A stretch of 64,000 nt of DNA. Source: DATLFA01 sp039915945 (GTDB taxonomy: Bacteria > Actinomycetota > Acidimicrobiia > Acidimicrobiales > WLNW01). The stretch is from assembly GCA_039915945.1 (NCBI GenBank), contig JBDSMH010000019.1:1-64000 (forward strand). The letters are read 5' to 3'. The first letter of the stretch is position 1. The number at the start of each line of letters is the position of its first letter. Below the pieces are notes generated by a model that was given only the letters and a program-made list of their open reading frames with translations, was not told the DNA's origin and did not search any database. A program made the translations under genes and the position numbers. Of this stretch, positions 34,276 through 42,538 are shown in pieces.

Positions 34276-35280
34276 TTAGCGCGCGCGGACCAACGGAATC
34301 ACTTCGGTCGCGAACAGCTCGTGCTCGCGACCGCCGAGTGCTGTTACGAATGTGCTGACGCCGAGGCCGACGAGTTCGTGTAAGCGCTCGGCGATGTACG
34401 CCGGCGGGCCGCCGATGCCGAACCAATCGCCGAACTCTTCGTCGATCTGGCGAGTGTTCGGATTGTCCATCGGGACATCGGCGCGGTGAAAGCGATAGTC
34501 GTAGCCGTCGCGCAACGAGGTGGTGACCCGGCGCATGATCTCGGGCTGTGCCGCGAGATCGTTGCCGGCAAAGCTCGACATGTGCGCCCATCCGGCGACG
34601 CGGTACTTGATCTCCTTGCGGCCTTGATCGCGCGTGTCGGTGACGGCCACCGGCACGTAGGCACCGATACGCACGTCGGCCCGCGACCGTCCGGCAGCAT
34701 CGAGGGCCGCGTCGATGATCGCGAGGGCCCATTTCATCCGCTCTGGGTTCGCGCCGATGCTCAGCCCGATGCGGTCCGCGCTCGTAGCGGCGAGTGCGAT
34801 CGCCCGTGGGCCGCTGCACACCATCTCGATCGGCGTCGGCGTATACGGATGCTGACTCAGCCATTCGAGCCGGCTCTCGCGTTCACCGAAATGAACCGTC
34901 TCACGCGAGAGGTAGCGCCGCACGAGCGCGAGGTCGCGGTCGAGCTCGGCGTGACGCTGGGGCTTCAGGCCCGCGAGCGCAACTGCCGAATCGCCCCGCG
35001 CGATGCCGCAGATCGCGCGGCCGCCGCTCAGTATCTGAATCGGTGCGATCGCCGACGCGATGACACCGGGATCCCTCGTCACGAAATTGACCGGACCAGC
35101 GAGCAACTTGATCCGCGACGTCGCCCGCGCCGCATCCCGCAATTCACCAAAGATGTCGGCGGCCATGTTGTGGTTCTCGCCGAAGAGTTGAAGGTCGTAA
35201 CCGAGCGCTTCGTTGGCCTGAGCCACTTGTGCCCCTTGGAACGCGGGGCAGAAGTTGGTCGTGCCGAATTCGACGCTCAT
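34276..35280 (-). CDS. LLM class flavin-dependent oxidoreductase
   Basis: 334 residues of the bacterial luciferase-like fold, TIM barrel. The first strand gives FGTTNFCPAFQGAQVAQANEALGYDLQLFGE, then KLLAGPVNFVTRDPGVIASAIAPIQILSGGRAICGIARGD near 75-110, and a long middle helical section. The end AERLHELVGLGVSTFVTALGG is the usual domain end. Members use FMN or F420; the ligand cannot be told. The start overlaps the OsmC stop by 4 bp, implying one operon. Confidence 0.85.
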   Translation of the reverse strand: MSVEFGTTNFCPAFQGAQVAQANEALGYDLQLFGENHNMAADIFGELRDAARATSRIKLLAGPVNFVTRDPGVIASAIAPIQILSGGRAICGIARGDSAVALAGLKPQRHAELDRDLALVRRYLSRETVHFGERESRLEWLSQHPYTPTPIEMVCSGPRAIALAATSADRIGLSIGANPERMKWALAIIDAALDAAGRSRADVRIGAYVPVAVTDTRDQGRKEIKYRVAGWAHMSSFAGNDLAAQPEIMRRVTTSLRDGYDYRFHRADVPMDNPNTRQIDEEFGDWFGIGGPPAYIAERLHELVGLGVSTFVTALGGREHELFATEVIPLVRAR

Positions 35281-35702
35281 TTGGCGAGCGACGCCTCGAG
35301 GGTGATCTCGGGCACGCTGGCCAGGGCCCGGCTGACCGGGCACCCGGCTTTGGCCGCCTTGGCGTGCACGATGAAGGCCGCCTCGTCGATGCCCGGCACG
35401 CGCCCGACGGTCACGAGCGCAATCTTGGTGATCGTCGGCTTGTCGTCGACCCGCCGCAGCGTCACGGTCGCGTCGGTGTGCACCGAAGTGGGCGGGTGAC
35501 CGGCCTGTGCGAGCATGTTCGAGAGCGCCATCGTGAAGCACGCAGCGTGCGCGGCAGCGATCAGCTGCTCTGGATTGGAGCCCGGACCGTCTTCGAAGCG
35601 GGACTTGAACGTGTAGCCGCCGGTGATCGTGTCACCTGCGGTGAATGTGCCACTGCCCGTCGGCAGGTCACCCTTCCACTCTGCGCTTCCCCTTGCTGGC
35701 AT
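35277..35702 (-). CDS. OsmC/Ohr-family peroxidase
   Basis: 141 residues. The first catalytic Cys lies in HAACFTMALSNMLAQAG and the second in KAAKAGCPVSRAL, matching the OsmC pair. The start GSAEWKGDLPTGSGTFTAGDTITGGYTFKSRFEDGPGSNPEQLIAA is typical. It detoxifies organic hydroperoxides using the two thiols. The ATG at 35702 is the OsmC-like start, and the LLM gene is coupled downstream. Confidence 0.9.
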   Translation of the reverse strand: MPARGSAEWKGDLPTGSGTFTAGDTITGGYTFKSRFEDGPGSNPEQLIAAAHAACFTMALSNMLAQAGHPPTSVHTDATVTLRRVDDKPTITKIALVTVGRVPGIDEAAFIVHAKAAKAGCPVSRALASVPEITLEASLAK

Positions 35703-35829
35703 GGCCAACTCCTCGCTGTCGCGTTCGGCGAGGGCGAACGCTAGCCGCGTGCAAACAATTCGACGCAGCGGGAACCGCTCGGTCCGTGCGTTCGTATGTG
35801 TCGGTGTGAACAAGCGCAACGAACCCCAA

Positions 35830-36429
35830 ATGAAGACCGCCCTGACCCGACTTCGCCACGGACAAGAAGTGCCCGCAACCGGCGTCTGGGCGATACCACC
35901 GGCTACGGCATCGATTCACTTCACGCTGCGCCGCCGGTTCGCTCGGGCGATCCGGGGGCAAATCCGACTCGACGATGGCGTCATGTTGATCGCGGCCGAT
36001 CCCCATGAGTCGGTGGCGGCAATCTCGATGGACGCGAATAGCGTGCGCACCTCCAACCGTCGCCGGGACGGGCGCTTGCGCAAGAAATGGCTCGCCGTCG
36101 ACCGGTACCCGACGATCGACCTCTACATCGCCTCGGTGGAACAACAGACGCGCTGGGAGTGGACTGCATTGGCCCGACTGCAACTGCGCGAGACGACAAC
36201 CCCGAGCGCATTGTGTTTCACCTACGACGGCATTGACGCTGCCGACGACGCAATGTTTCGTGCCCGGACCGCGGTGTCGGTCGCGCATCTCGACATCGTG
36301 CCGCGGTGGTCCCGCCTCTTGACTCGGGGGCTCCACATCGACATCCGTGTCGAGATGCATGCACGACGCGTGGCAGAGTTGGCCACCTTCGCCAGCGACC
36401 TACGACACCCCTCATCCTTCGTCGGGTAG
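35830..36429 (+). CDS. YceI-family lipid-binding protein
   Basis: 199 residues. The lipocalin-like YceI pattern: GVWAIPPATASIHFTLRR at the start, a middle GQIRLDDGVMLIAADPHESVAAISMDANSV, and the RRDGRLRKKWLAVDRYPTIDLYIAS segment (usual RD-x-L motif). The tail after residue 130 is longer and less typical. YceI proteins bind polyisoprenoids; no signal peptide is visible, so it appears cytoplasmic. The ATG at 35830 fits the domain start. Confidence 0.75.
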   Translation: MKTALTRLRHGQEVPATGVWAIPPATASIHFTLRRRFARAIRGQIRLDDGVMLIAADPHESVAAISMDANSVRTSNRRRDGRLRKKWLAVDRYPTIDLYIASVEQQTRWEWTALARLQLRETTTPSALCFTYDGIDAADDAMFRARTAVSVAHLDIVPRWSRLLTRGLHIDIRVEMHARRVAELATFASDLRHPSSFVG

Positions 36430-36463
36430 CAACTTCACGAGCGGGAGTTGACAGAATCGGGCG

Positions 36464-37645
36464 ATGAGCTACGCAGGCCAGTACCGTAATTCATTGCACG
36501 GCGTCGCGATCGTCGGCGCATTCAACACGCCCCAGGCAAAACGCCTCGACGGGCACACGTCCACGTCGGTGACGATGCTGGCCATCCAAGGAGCGCTCGA
36601 CGACGCGGGGCTGAGCTACGCCGACGTCGACGGATTGTCGATCACACCCACCGATCCGTCGAGGTTGCAGAAAGACGAGTCGCTCGATTGGGCGTACCGC
36701 GCCCGACTCGGCAGCGTGTGGGCGGGCAGTGCCATGCTCGCCATCCCCGCGCTACTCGAGGCGGCCCTCGCGATCGCGTCGGGCCAGTGCTCGGTCGTCG
36801 TCGTGGCCAGTGGTCAGGCCGGGCTCTACACCGACCGTTCCTCGACGGCACCGTGGACGCGGCCCGCCAACGAGTTCGTCCAGTGTTGGGGGCTCTACAC
36901 GGCGGCCGAGTACGCGCTCGTCGCGCGCCGGCACATGCATCAGTTCGGCACGACGTCCGAACAACTCGCCCTCGCCGCGGCGACCGTTCGCTCGTACGGC
37001 GCAATCAACCCTGCGGCCGTCCACTTCGGACGAGCGGTCACCGTCGAGTCGGTGTTGTCGTCGCCGCTCATCGCCGACCCATTTCACCTACTGGATTGTT
37101 CGATGACGAGCGAGGGCGGAGCCGGCATCGTGTTGACGACCACCGAGCGGGCACGCGACCTCGACACGCGGGCGGCATTCGTGCTCGGTGGAGCAGTCGA
37201 AGGTTGCGCCCCCGGATACACGTATCCGCCCACCTACGAGTTGGTCGGTGATGTCGGACGCGGTGGCGCGGCACGCACGTTCGCCATGGCCGGCATCAAA
37301 CCCATCGATGTGGATGTGTGCGAGCTGTACGACCCGTTCTCGTTCGAACTGATCCGCCAGTTCGAGGCCTTCGGATTTTGTGCCGAAGGCGAGGGCGGCC
37401 CGTTCGTCGAGTCCGGTGTCATGGCACCCGGTGGCCAGTTCCCCACGTGCACCGACGGTGGCACGATGTCGCACAGCCACACCGGCGTCTCGCAGATGCT
37501 GCAAAAGGTCGTACAGGCCGCGCGACAAGTTCGCGGCGACGCGCCCAACCAGGTGCAGGGCGCAGAGGTCGCCATGTGCAGCTCCGCCGGTTCGGGGTCG
37601 ATGTTCAATCCCGTGCTACTCGTCGGCAACAGCCCCGCGAGCTGA
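36464..37645 (+). CDS. Thiolase-like (SCP2/lipid-transfer) protein
   Basis: 393 residues. The N-terminal half GVAIVGAFNTPQAKRLDG and DAGLSYADVDGLSITPTD, the middle CSVVVVASGQAG, YALVARRHMHQFG, then the C-terminal VDVCELYDPFSFELIRQFEAFGFCAEGEGGPFV and GGTMSHSHTG, all as in non-decarboxylating thiolase partners of actinobacterial catabolic loci. The acyl-Cys of classical thiolases cannot be placed with confidence. It needs a DUF35 partner in related systems; none lies beside it here (one lies near 55.0 kb). It might act on a CoA ester by C-C cleavage. Confidence 0.85.
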   Translation: MSYAGQYRNSLHGVAIVGAFNTPQAKRLDGHTSTSVTMLAIQGALDDAGLSYADVDGLSITPTDPSRLQKDESLDWAYRARLGSVWAGSAMLAIPALLEAALAIASGQCSVVVVASGQAGLYTDRSSTAPWTRPANEFVQCWGLYTAAEYALVARRHMHQFGTTSEQLALAAATVRSYGAINPAAVHFGRAVTVESVLSSPLIADPFHLLDCSMTSEGGAGIVLTTTERARDLDTRAAFVLGGAVEGCAPGYTYPPTYELVGDVGRGGAARTFAMAGIKPIDVDVCELYDPFSFELIRQFEAFGFCAEGEGGPFVESGVMAPGGQFPTCTDGGTMSHSHTGVSQMLQKVVQAARQVRGDAPNQVQGAEVAMCSSAGSGSMFNPVLLVGNSPAS

Positions 37646-37653
37646 CGCCCCAT

Positions 37654-39480
37654 TCACCTCTGATCGCGGCGTCGTTCTGCTTCGGCGATCGCCCATGCCG
37701 CATTCACGAGGCCGATGTGACTGAAGGCCTGGGGAAAGTTGCCGAGCAACTCGCCCGTCGCCGAGTCGACCTCCTCGGCAAGCAGTCCGACATCGTTCAC
37801 GAACGCTATGGCTCGCTCGAACACCGAGCGCGCCCGGTCGAGTTGATCGGTGAGGGCCATCGCGTGAGCGAGCCAGAAAGTGCAGAGAAGGAACGTGCCC
37901 TCCTCGCCTTCGAGCCCGTCATGTGATCGGTAGCGATAAACGAGCCCGCGCTCATCCGTCAGCCGTTCCTCGATCGCATCGATCGTCGCCAGGATGCGCG
38001 GGTCGTCGGGCGGGAGGAAGCCGACGAGCGCCATCATGAGATTCGACGCGTCGAGATCGTCGGACCCGAACGACTGGGCGAACGCGTTGGCCCGTTCGCT
38101 CCATCCCTGGGTGACGATGGCGTGGTGGATCTCGCGCTGGACGCGCGTCCATTCGTCGACACGATCATGCGCGTCGAACCTGTCGGCCAGAGCCACCGCG
38201 CGCTCGAGCGCGACCCAACACATGAGCTTCGAGTACACGAAGTCACGCGGTTCGCCGCGCACTTCCCAGATCCCTTGGTCGCGTTCGTTCCACCGCCGCG
38301 CCGCGGCATCGGCGAGGTGTACGAAGAACGCCGTGGTGTGCGGCGCGACGTCGGTGAACTGATCGGACAGGCGATACGCGGCGTTGAGGAGTTCGCCGTA
38401 CACGTCGAGCTGGCGCTGGTTCCACGCCCCGTTGCCGACTCGCACCGGCGCACTGTCGCGCCAACCGGGCAAGTGGGAGAGCTCTCGTTCGCTGAGATCG
38501 CGCTCCCCGCCGATTCCGAACATGATCGGCAGGTCGTTGCCGCGACCGACCGACGCCGCGGCCGACGTCGTGATGAACTCGAAGAACTCGTTCACTTCAT
38601 CAGGACAGGCGGCGACCCAGAGCGCCTCGATCGTGAAACTCGTGTCGCGTACCCACGAGAACCGGTAGTCCCAGTTGCGATTGCCCCCCACGGTCTCGGG
38701 CAGCGACGTCGTTGCGGCGGCGCAGATTGCGCCGGTCGGCTGATACGACAACGCCTGCAACACGCGGCCGCTCTGATGGACGAGGTCACGCCACGGTCCC
38801 TCGTACGACTGATGCAACTCTGACCACGACGTCCACGCCGAGATGGTGTCCTCGAGACGATCTTCGATTTCTTTCTGGCTCCAGACGCGCGCGACGTCGC
38901 GCTGCGTGCGGGTGCAGTGGTGGAGAGCAAACGCGAGGCTGTGCCCATCGGACAATGTCGCACGGGCGCGAGCGCTCGATTCGGACAGCGTCATCGGCAT
39001 CGCGCACGACAACACGAGGACGTCGGCGCCGCCGACCGCGCGTACGCCACCTTCGACCGCCGACACCAATGGATGGATGAGCCCGTACTCGGGGCGAGGT
39101 GAGTAGTCGACTTCGACCTCGACTTCACCTTCGGTGCAGGTCGCGCGGCGCAGCACAATGTGCGGCGAATGGACTCCCAACTCGTGCCCGCGGTTACCGT
39201 CACCCATCGCCAACGCGTCGACGAGAGTGAGCACGCCGGTCGGCGTCCGGAAGGTCGTTTCGATCACCATCGTTCGATCGAGGTAGCGCCGAGTCACTTC
39301 GGTCGCGCCCGCGGCGCGGATCGACCAGTGACCTGCGTCGTCGCCCAACAGCCCAGCGAATATTGCGCCGCTGTCGAACCGAGGTAGGCACAGCCAGTCG
39401 ATCGAGCCCTCGCGACTCACGAGCGCGGCGGTATGCCGGTCGGACAACAGGGCATAGTCAGCAATCGGAATTCCGCTCAC
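37654..39480 (-). CDS. Glycoside hydrolase family 15 glucoamylase/trehalase-like
   Basis: 608 residues, full family length. The start IADYALLSDRHTAALVSREGSIDWLCLPRFDSGAIF is the typical GH15 N-terminal beta sandwich. The alpha/alpha toroid starts near 265 with ETVGGNRNWDYRFSWVRDTSF, followed by GHRDLSERELSHLPGW-like sequence and HDGLEGEEGTFLLCTFWLAHAM, which carries candidate catalytic acids. In actinobacteria such enzymes act as trehalases. No signal peptide, so it acts in the cytoplasm. It is convergent with the thiolase (8 bp). Confidence 0.85.
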   Translation of the reverse strand: MSGIPIADYALLSDRHTAALVSREGSIDWLCLPRFDSGAIFAGLLGDDAGHWSIRAAGATEVTRRYLDRTMVIETTFRTPTGVLTLVDALAMGDGNRGHELGVHSPHIVLRRATCTEGEVEVEVDYSPRPEYGLIHPLVSAVEGGVRAVGGADVLVLSCAMPMTLSESSARARATLSDGHSLAFALHHCTRTQRDVARVWSQKEIEDRLEDTISAWTSWSELHQSYEGPWRDLVHQSGRVLQALSYQPTGAICAAATTSLPETVGGNRNWDYRFSWVRDTSFTIEALWVAACPDEVNEFFEFITTSAAASVGRGNDLPIMFGIGGERDLSERELSHLPGWRDSAPVRVGNGAWNQRQLDVYGELLNAAYRLSDQFTDVAPHTTAFFVHLADAAARRWNERDQGIWEVRGEPRDFVYSKLMCWVALERAVALADRFDAHDRVDEWTRVQREIHHAIVTQGWSERANAFAQSFGSDDLDASNLMMALVGFLPPDDPRILATIDAIEERLTDERGLVYRYRSHDGLEGEEGTFLLCTFWLAHAMALTDQLDRARSVFERAIAFVNDVGLLAEEVDSATGELLGNFPQAFSHIGLVNAAWAIAEAERRRDQR

Positions 39481-39533
39481 GCGGTTTCGAGCATAGGGAG
39501 CGCGGCGGTCCGAACGACGAGACCGGAGAGCGC

Positions 39534-40658
39534 TCAGATCGCGAGAGAGGCGGTGATGCGCTCACGGTGCGTCGTCGGACTCCCGTAGAGCACGCGGCTC
39601 AGCGTCACCCGTCGAAGCAACAGGTGCAGATCGTGCTCCCACGTGAGCCCGATGCCGCCGTGGAGTTGCACGCACTCTTGCAGCAGATACGGCAGGTGAT
39701 CCCCGATGTAGGACTTCGCGGCGCTGACGGTTCGCCGAGCGTCGGGGCGCGTTGCCGACAATGCCGCGAGCGCGTCGTCGACGATCGCCGCGCTGCCTTC
39801 GAGATGCACGGCCATGTCGGCAACGCGGTGCTTGAGCGCTTGGTACGACGCCAGCACCCGCCCGAACGTCGAGCGGTCGTTCAGGTATTCGAGAGTGAAT
39901 TGAAAGGCTCGTTCGGCGGCGCCAACCGCCTCGCAACAGATCAGCACGGCCGCGAGGTCGAGTTGGCGTTCGACGACTTCGACGGTGTCGCCGGCGTCGC
40001 CGACGATGTCCGCTTCGGGTACCAGCACATCGTCACAGCGCACGGCACCGAACGAACGCCCGAGATCGAGGCTACGCGCCGGTGCGACGTGCACGCCGAC
40101 CGTGCCGGCGTGGACGAGTGCTTGCACGAGCCCACCGTCGAGCGTTGCGGTGATGAGCAGGAGGTTGGCATCCGGCGCCGACTCGACGTGCGCCGCGCTC
40201 CCCTGCAGCCGCAACCCGCCGCTCGTGCGGTGCGCCATCATCGATGCGGGCATCACCGCGCCCGCGGCATCGAAACCATCGCAGCACCACGCGGCGATGA
40301 TCGAACCGGAAACGATGCCAGGCAGCACGGCATCTCGTTGCGTCGCACTTCCGCGAACGGCCACCGTGTTGGCGACGACGCTGGTGGCGAGGAGCGCGCC
40401 GGGTGCGACGGAGCGACCGACTTCGCGCGCCACGAGCCCGAGGTCCACCAACCCTGCGCCCGAGACACTCCCGCCGCCGTACTCGTCCGGGACGAGAAGG
40501 CCGGTCCAGCCGAGTTCCGCAGCCCGCTGCCACCACGTGCGATCGAGTGGCTCGACCACGTCGATGGCGCGACGCGCGTCGAGCGACGTGGTGTTCTCGA
40601 GGAAACGCACGGAGGTATCGAGGAACAGTTGTTGGTCGTCGGTCAGTTGGTCGTGCAT
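39534..40658 (-). CDS. Acyl-CoA dehydrogenase family protein
   Basis: 374 residues, alpha-beta-alpha ACAD fold. The N-terminal helix LTDDQQLFLDTSVRFLENT, LGWTGLLVPDEYGGGSVSGAGLVDL, the middle beta part, and the C-terminal helices ERAFQFTLEYLNDRSTFGRVLASYQALKHRVADMAVHLE and LHGGIGLTWEHDLHLLLRR. This is a FadE27/FadE29-like shape, often working as a heterotetramer in steroid side-chain catabolism. The usual catalytic Glu position is not certain. It lies upstream-adjacent to an SDR gene on the same strand (21-bp gap). Confidence 0.85.
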   Translation of the reverse strand: MHDQLTDDQQLFLDTSVRFLENTTSLDARRAIDVVEPLDRTWWQRAAELGWTGLLVPDEYGGGSVSGAGLVDLGLVAREVGRSVAPGALLATSVVANTVAVRGSATQRDAVLPGIVSGSIIAAWCCDGFDAAGAVMPASMMAHRTSGGLRLQGSAAHVESAPDANLLLITATLDGGLVQALVHAGTVGVHVAPARSLDLGRSFGAVRCDDVLVPEADIVGDAGDTVEVVERQLDLAAVLICCEAVGAAERAFQFTLEYLNDRSTFGRVLASYQALKHRVADMAVHLEGSAAIVDDALAALSATRPDARRTVSAAKSYIGDHLPYLLQECVQLHGGIGLTWEHDLHLLLRRVTLSRVLYGSPTTHRERITASLAI

Positions 40659-40679
40659 CGCGATCGGTCTCGGCAGTGG

Positions 40680-41600
40680 TCAGTCGTTCGGCTCGCGCAG
40701 CGCGGTCGGCGGTGCGGCCCGGTCGACGAGATCGGTGATGAGCGGGCCGAGGTCGGCGGGATGCCAGCGTTGGTCGGTCCACGCGGTGGGACCGCGGTCC
40801 CAGCTATCGAGCACGCCGATGCGATCGCCGAACACGAGAAAGACCCGGCCGGTGATGGGAGCGGACTCGACGCTACCCAACCACGCGACGATGGGCGCGA
40901 GGTTGTGAGGGTCGTATTTGTCGATCGGCGCCTTGCGGGCTTCGGCGGCGCGTCGTTCGAAGTCGGGATTCTGCGTCATGCGGGTCAGCGCTGCAGGCGA
41001 GATGGCATTCACCGTGACGCCATAGCGACCGAGCTCTTTCGCGGCGATGATCGTGAACGACGCAATGCCGGCTTTGGCCGCGCCATAGTTCGATTGTCCG
41101 ACGTTGCCGAACAGACCAGACGTCGACGACGTATTGATCACACGGGCCTCTACCACCTCGCCTTTGCGAGTGAGTTCGCGCCAATGTCGCGCGGCGGCCC
41201 GCGTCGGCGCAAACGTGCCCCGCAGATGCACACGTGTCACCGAATCCCAGTCGTCGTCGGTCATGTTGATGATCATGCGATCACGCAAGATCCCCGCGTT
41301 GTTGACCAGCACGTCGAGCCGGCCGAACGCGCGCAACGCCGTCTCGACCAATTCGTCGGCGCCCGCGGTCGACGCGACGTCGGCACCGTTCGCGACGGCC
41401 TGACCGCCCATGCCGATGATCTCTTCGACGACTTCGTTCGCGGGAGCCGACGAGACGCCCGTGCCGTCGGCCTCGGCGCCCAGATCGTTGACGACGATCG
41501 CGGCACCTTGTCGCGCCAGTTCCAGCGCATGCGCGCGGCCGAGACCGCGACCGCTGCCGGTCACGATGGCTACCCGACCTTCGCAGAGCGCGCGACTCAT
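40680..41600 (-). CDS. SDR-family oxidoreductase (3-hydroxyacyl-CoA dehydrogenase type)
   Basis: 306 residues. Cofactor loop TGSGRGLG, VNNAG, the catalytic Ser in NTSSTSGLFG, and YGAAKAG. The segment NDLGAEADGTG and the C-terminal FGDRIGVLDSWDRGPTAW extension match the N-terminal SDR part of peroxisomal multifunctional enzyme type 2, so beta-oxidation dehydrogenation of a 3-hydroxyacyl-CoA is plausible. The ATG at 41600 fits the domain start. It shares a 100-bp gap with a divergent SDR. That gap contains an AT-rich TATTAT at 41664. Confidence 0.85.
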   Translation of the reverse strand: MSRALCEGRVAIVTGSGRGLGRAHALELARQGAAIVVNDLGAEADGTGVSSAPANEVVEEIIGMGGQAVANGADVASTAGADELVETALRAFGRLDVLVNNAGILRDRMIINMTDDDWDSVTRVHLRGTFAPTRAAARHWRELTRKGEVVEARVINTSSTSGLFGNVGQSNYGAAKAGIASFTIIAAKELGRYGVTVNAISPAALTRMTQNPDFERRAAEARKAPIDKYDPHNLAPIVAWLGSVESAPITGRVFLVFGDRIGVLDSWDRGPTAWTDQRWHPADLGPLITDLVDRAAPPTALREPND

Positions 41601-41700
41601 GCCGGCAGGGGGAACGTGGTCATCGACGGGCCCTTCTTCTTCGCTATTTGGCAAGCTACTCCATATTATGAACATTCGGTCGAGGCGGGAGGCGAAGGCA

Positions 41701-42477
41701 ATGACCTCAGAGGACAGCAGCGCGATACCGGACTACTCGCGCATGACCCGTCTCGACGACCGGGCCTTCGTCGTCATCGGGGCCGGGCACGGTATGGGCC
41801 GGCAAAGCGCGCACGCGTTGGCCTCGCAGGGCGCGCGCGTGCTGTGCGTCGACCTCGACGGTGACCGGGCGCGCGAGGTCGCGGTCGAGGTGAACGGCAT
41901 CGCGTGCGCCGCCGACGTGACTTCCGCCGACGAAGTGCAACGAGTGATCGCGACCGCCCAACGCGAATTCGGCGCGCTGCACGACATCTGCCTGCGGCAC
42001 GCGTTTCACGTCGTCAAATACGGCGGTCGGGCGCTCATGGCCGAAGGTGGATCGTTGATCTTCATCGCGTCGGTGAGTGGGATCAACAGCTCGCTCTTCC
42101 ACGGCGCGTACGGTGCAGCGAAAGCCGGTTTGATGTCACTCGTGCGGACCGCCGGCCTCGAGTTGCGCCCGCACAACATCCGGGTGAACGCAATCGCGCC
42201 CGGGGGCGTGGCGACTCCACGACGAACCGCGGCAACCGGTACGCCGGCCGAGTTGCTGGCCGACGGAGCGCTGACATCGTTCGCCTCGACGGCGGACATC
42301 GCGGCGTCGGTGCTGTTCTTCGCCACCGACCTGTCGCGCCACATCACGGGCCAGACACTCGTGATCGATGGCGGGGCCATGCTGCGCTACGCCTACGACA
42401 TCGCGGCGGTGCCGGCACCTCCCGGACAGTCGATGGGCGAGCGTCCGGAGACCTGGACCGCTCCCTCGTCCACTTGA
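41701..42477 (+). CDS. SDR-like protein with an internal deletion of the NNAG region
   Basis: 258 residues. The cofactor loop VVIGAGHGMGRQSAHALA and the acidic CAADVTSADEV are present, as are the catalytic Ser in IASVSG and Tyr/Lys in YGAAKAG, plus the C-terminal DGGAMLRYAYD. Between FGALH (41971-41983) and DICLRHAFHVV, about 30 residues are missing compared with the family, including the whole NNAG strand and the next helix. The reading frame is kept. The enzyme may be folded wrongly or inactive. ATG at 41701 has GGGAGG upstream. Confidence 0.75.
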   Translation: MTSEDSSAIPDYSRMTRLDDRAFVVIGAGHGMGRQSAHALASQGARVLCVDLDGDRAREVAVEVNGIACAADVTSADEVQRVIATAQREFGALHDICLRHAFHVVKYGGRALMAEGGSLIFIASVSGINSSLFHGAYGAAKAGLMSLVRTAGLELRPHNIRVNAIAPGGVATPRRTAATGTPAELLADGALTSFASTADIAASVLFFATDLSRHITGQTLVIDGGAMLRYAYDIAAVPAPPGQSMGERPETWTAPSST

Positions 42478-42499
42478 CCCTCCCGGCCCGCGTTCGTAC

Positions 42500-42524
42500 C
42501 ATTGTGGACACCATGTCCACAATG
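42500..42524. promoter_or_regulatory. Operator 1: perfect dyad upstream of the CoA-transferases
   Basis: CATTGTGGACA (42500-42510) and TGTCCACAATG (42514-42524) are perfect 11-bp inverted arms around three bases, ending 14 bp before the GTG start of the first CoA-transferase. The core TTGTGGA-N7-TCCACAA also occurs with slight changes at 52930 and 55470. It is likely a repressor site for a dimeric regulator that is not in this window. Confidence 0.75.
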
Positions 42525-42538
42525 CGGAATCCGCAACC

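Noticed and set aside
36444..36452. TTGACA before the thiolase at 36464 as a promoter
   Set aside because: It lies only about 12 bp from the start codon, leaving no room for a -10 box and a leader.
39363..41864. An 833-codon plus-strand open frame opposite the acyl-CoA dehydrogenase and SDR genes
   Set aside because: Composition is that of reversed coding sequence (Arg/Asp/His rich) with no domain; the minus-strand genes are well supported.
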